From positions 62,001-126,000 of the forward strand of contig JAFABI010000103.1 in NCBI GenBank assembly GCA_023426125.1: a DNA stretch of 64,000 bases. The letters run 5' to 3'. This DNA is from Bacillota bacterium (GTDB lineage Bacteria; Bacillota; Clostridia; Acetivibrionales; DTU013). The notes below the pieces were generated by a model. That model saw only the letters and a program-made list of their open reading frames with translations, searched no databases and was not told the DNA's origin. Of this stretch, positions 62,132 to 64,000 are shown piece after piece; the first letter of the stretch is position 1, and each line of letters opens with the position of its first letter. A program made the translations under genes and the position numbers.

Positions 62132-63150
62132 TATGCACTTATCTCCTCTACCACCAACTTTTGACCCGTCAGATACTCCACCGCTTCGGTGATTTTATCC
62201 TCGTCGCCCGAAAGCTCCAGTATCAGATCTCCTACCGGCTTTCCCTGTATGTAGTCCACATTGCCGTAGAGTATATTTGCATAAACTCCGAACCGCAGAA
62301 CCATTTCGGAAATAACGGGTCTCATGGCGGCCTCTCCGGTAAACCCAACCTTTATTCGAAGACCGTATTCTCCGGCAAGCGTCGTGGAAATATTCCGTGA
62401 ATGCACATCCCTAAATACCGACTGTCCGAATAGATTCCTTGCAGGTCCGCTTTTAGGGGCGGTAATGACGTCTATTACAGGGCCGGTTTCCACAATATGC
62501 GCATTGTCAATGACTGCAACATGATTGCATATGTCCTTTATGACGCTCATTTCATGCGTAATGATGACGATGGTAATGCCGAGTTTTCGGTTGATATCTT
62601 TTAGCAGCGCCAGGATGGATTTGGTAGTCAGCGGGTCAAGTGCCGACGTAGCCTCGTCGCAGAGCAGAACCTTCGGATTGTTGGCTAATGCCCTGGCGAT
62701 GGCTACTCTCTGTTTCTGACCTCCGCTGAGCTGAGAAGGATAGCTGCCCGCCTTTTCAGCAAGTCCCACAAGTTCCAGCAGTTCTTTTACCCTTTTTTCA
62801 GCATCCTTTTTATGTACTCCGGCGATCTCCAGGGGAAATGCCACATTTTTCTCCACCGTACGCTGCATCAGAAGGTTGAAGTGCTGAAAAATCATACCGA
62901 TGGACTGGCGAAGCTTCCTCAGCTCGGCGCCCTGCAGCCGGGTGATATCCCGGCCGTCAATTTCTATAAGCCCTGCAGTAGGGTTCTCCAGAAGATTTAT
63001 ACAGCGGATGAGGGTACTCTTCCCGGCTCCGCTCAAGCCTATGATACCAAAGATATCACCTTTGCCGATATTGATATTCACGTCTTCCAGGGCGGTCACG
63101 TCTCCATTGTCGCTGCTGTACACCTTCTTCAAGCCTGTAATGTTTATCAT
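62131..63150 (-). CDS. metN: Methionine-type ABC importer ATPase with NIL domain
   Basis: The protein has about 339 residues with Walker A (GLSGAGKST), Q-loop (IFQHFNLL), signature LSGGQKQRVAIARAL, Walker B (VLLCDEATSALD) and switch THEMSV. The C-terminal NIL (ACT-like) regulatory domain (about 265-339, GNVDYIQGKPVGDLILELSG) in MetN binds methionine and inhibits transport. GGGGTGAT precedes the ATG at 63150; the longer frame to 63174 is unlikely. It starts the metNIQ operon between nifB and the right cysK. Confidence 0.94.
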   Translation of the reverse strand: MINITGLKKVYSSDNGDVTALEDVNINIGKGDIFGIIGLSGAGKSTLIRCINLLENPTAGLIEIDGRDITRLQGAELRKLRQSIGMIFQHFNLLMQRTVEKNVAFPLEIAGVHKKDAEKRVKELLELVGLAEKAGSYPSQLSGGQKQRVAIARALANNPKVLLCDEATSALDPLTTKSILALLKDINRKLGITIVIITHEMSVIKDICNHVAVIDNAHIVETGPVIDVITAPKSGPARNLFGQSVFRDVHSRNISTTLAGEYGLRIKVGFTGEAAMRPVISEMVLRFGVYANILYGNVDYIQGKPVGDLILELSGDEDKITEAVEYLTGQKLVVEEISA

Positions 63151-63270
63151 CGGACTATCACCCCGAAATTTCAAAATCGAGCTTTACGCTATCAAACCGG
63201 TGAGAATCGGATTGGGCTATGTAAAACACCCATTCTATATTTCACTATTCCGGTTGGATTTATTATATTT

Positions 63271-63299
63271 ATTCTAGAATATGTTTTTCAAATTGTCAA
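63271..63299 (-). promoter_or_regulatory. Consensus SigA promoter of metNIQ
   Basis: The minus strand has -35 TTGACA (63294-63299), a 17-base spacer and -10 TAGAAT (63271-63276), about 115 bases before the metN ATG. The leader shows no S-box (SAM riboswitch) or T-box features that I can recognise, although these are common before methionine transporter genes in Firmicutes. Confidence 0.7.
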
Positions 63300-63385
63300 C
63301 ACACTTTTATAATATTCCTATATGAATAATCAATTTTCGTTCATTTCCACCCCCGTTATTTTAATCCCCGGAACGCCGGAGCAGG

Positions 63386-64000
63386 TCATCCGTGGGAAAA
63401 GGTCTCCAGCGGCTGATCATAGAGCAAGCCCGCAAGATCGTTATCCGAACCCGGTATTCCGAAAGCGTCCGCCCTGCACTGCCTGCAGTGTCTGAACACA
63501 GGAAGGAATTCCTCCGCCGCTTCCCTTGCGGCATTCAGTTCCCGGCACCCAGGCGGCTGTAAATCCGCCATTTCATATTGCGGAATCAGCGGTATGATAT
63601 TGATCAGAGATGCCCCTACTCCGGCTGTAACCCGTGCTATATCGGCGATGTGACCGTCATTGATTCCCGGAATCAGCACGGTATTTATTTTGACAACCAC
63701 GCCCAGCTCGCTGATTTTCTTGATTCCGTACATCTGTGCCAGAAGGAGCCACAAAGCAGCTTCCTTCCCTGCTACGCGGGTTCCGTTATAGATAATGTGC
63801 GTGCATATGTTCTGCAGAATATCCGCATTCACGGCATTCACCGTTACCGTTATGGTTTTGACTCCCGCTTTGACGATCCGTTCTGCATTTTCCCGCAACA
63901 GGAGTCCGTTGGTACTCATGCACTTGACAAGCTCCGGGTATTTGGCATGGATCAGCTGGAAGGTTTCCAGTGCATGAGGCGTTGCCAGCGTATCACCCGG
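63386..64000 (-). CDS. nifB: NifB-like radical SAM cofactor synthase, partial (N-terminus off right edge)
   Basis: The 205 C-terminal codons fall within the window and the frame stays open to the edge. The sequence PGDTLATPHALETFQLIHA, CMSTNGLLL, TVTVNAVN, VVVKINTVLIPGINDGHI and the C-terminal HCRQCRADAFG match NifB, which builds NifB-co, the [8Fe-9S-C] precursor of nitrogenase cofactors. It ends shortly after the CRQCRAD motif and so lacks the NifX-like domain fused to many bacterial NifB proteins; the stand-alone protein at 51582 may replace it. The radical SAM CxxxCxxC motif lies outside the window. Its presence is the strongest evidence that the NifD-like protein carries a nitrogenase-type cofactor. 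Confidence 0.9.
   Translation of the reverse strand, partial: PGDTLATPHALETFQLIHAKYPELVKCMSTNGLLLRENAERIVKAGVKTITVTVNAVNADILQNICTHIIYNGTRVAGKEAALWLLLAQMYGIKKISELGVVVKINTVLIPGINDGHIADIARVTAGVGASLINIIPLIPQYEMADLQPPGCRELNAAREAAEEFLPVFRHCRQCRADAFGIPGSDNDLAGLLYDQPLETFSHG

Noticed and set aside
63175..63385. SAM riboswitch or T-box before metN
   Set aside because: No conserved S-box helices or T-box TGGN motif with specifier loop could be recognised; only a SigA promoter is evident.

Overview
The window reads as a piece of chromosome from an anaerobic member of the Firmicutes, class Clostridia. I infer this from the strong GGAGG-type ribosome binding sites, YesM/YesN-type two-component regulators, LplB/YtcP/LipO-like sugar transporters, lipobox lipoproteins, an oxygen-sensitive glycyl radical enzyme with its activase, and NifB/nitrogenase-like and corrinoid-activation proteins. 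The species cannot be named from sequence alone. Nearly every gene is on the minus strand; only the histidine kinase/response regulator pair (7016-10473) is clearly on plus.

Layout. (1) 1-10.5 kb: the start of a sugar-binding lipoprotein gene running off the left edge; a MacA/MacB-like export system (adaptor lipoprotein, 975-aa FtsX permease, two ATPases, one with an AbrB-like tail); and a divergent YesM/YesN two-component system. (2) 10.5-11.07 kb: a fossil bed with fragments of an AAA-ATPase-like gene and a zinc-ribbon transposase. (3) 11.07-35.7 kb: a glycan-use region with GH36, GH95, SGNH esterase, heparinase-like protein, membrane AraC regulator, sugar isomerase, rhamnosidase-like protein, an ABC sugar importer, a second GH36, and an operon of alcohol dehydrogenase, glycyl radical activase, glycyl radical enzyme and SGNH hydrolase. 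Three near-identical promoter/operator blocks at 28.2, 30.4 and 35.7 kb tie three of its transcription units into one regulon. (4) 36.3-43.9 kb: a GntR-controlled operon of sugar importer, ROK kinase, GH4 enzyme and NagB. (5) 44.3-64 kb: the most unusual part, a nitrogenase-like/corrinoid supercluster.

The supercluster holds NifH-, NifD-, NifK- and NifX-like proteins and a NifB that runs off the right edge. Intermingled with them are three MtaA/CmuA (uroporphyrinogen decarboxylase-fold) methyltransferases, one corrinoid protein, one RACE-type corrinoid activator, a DUF1847 protein, an SsuABC/TauABC-like importer, a MetNIQ importer and two cysteine synthases that bracket most of it. The NifD-like protein keeps cysteines matching the P-cluster ligands and a Cys and a His at the positions of the nitrogenase cofactor ligands, but the region around nitrogenase His195 is replaced. 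I infer a nitrogenase-cofactor-type reductase that is not a nitrogenase, probably acting on an imported methylated organosulfur compound with methyl transfer to a corrinoid and sulfur delivered to cysteine synthase. The closest described parallels are methylthio-alkane reductase (Mar) and the MtsA/MtsB methylthiol methyltransferases. The combination seen here is not one I know to be described.

Dispersed palindromic repeats (GGGGACGGTTCT type, a GCGCGCATTGCGC type and longer imperfect hairpins) sit between many operons and cluster at the edges of the nitrogenase-like region. No tRNA, rRNA, CRISPR array or recognisable riboswitch was seen.
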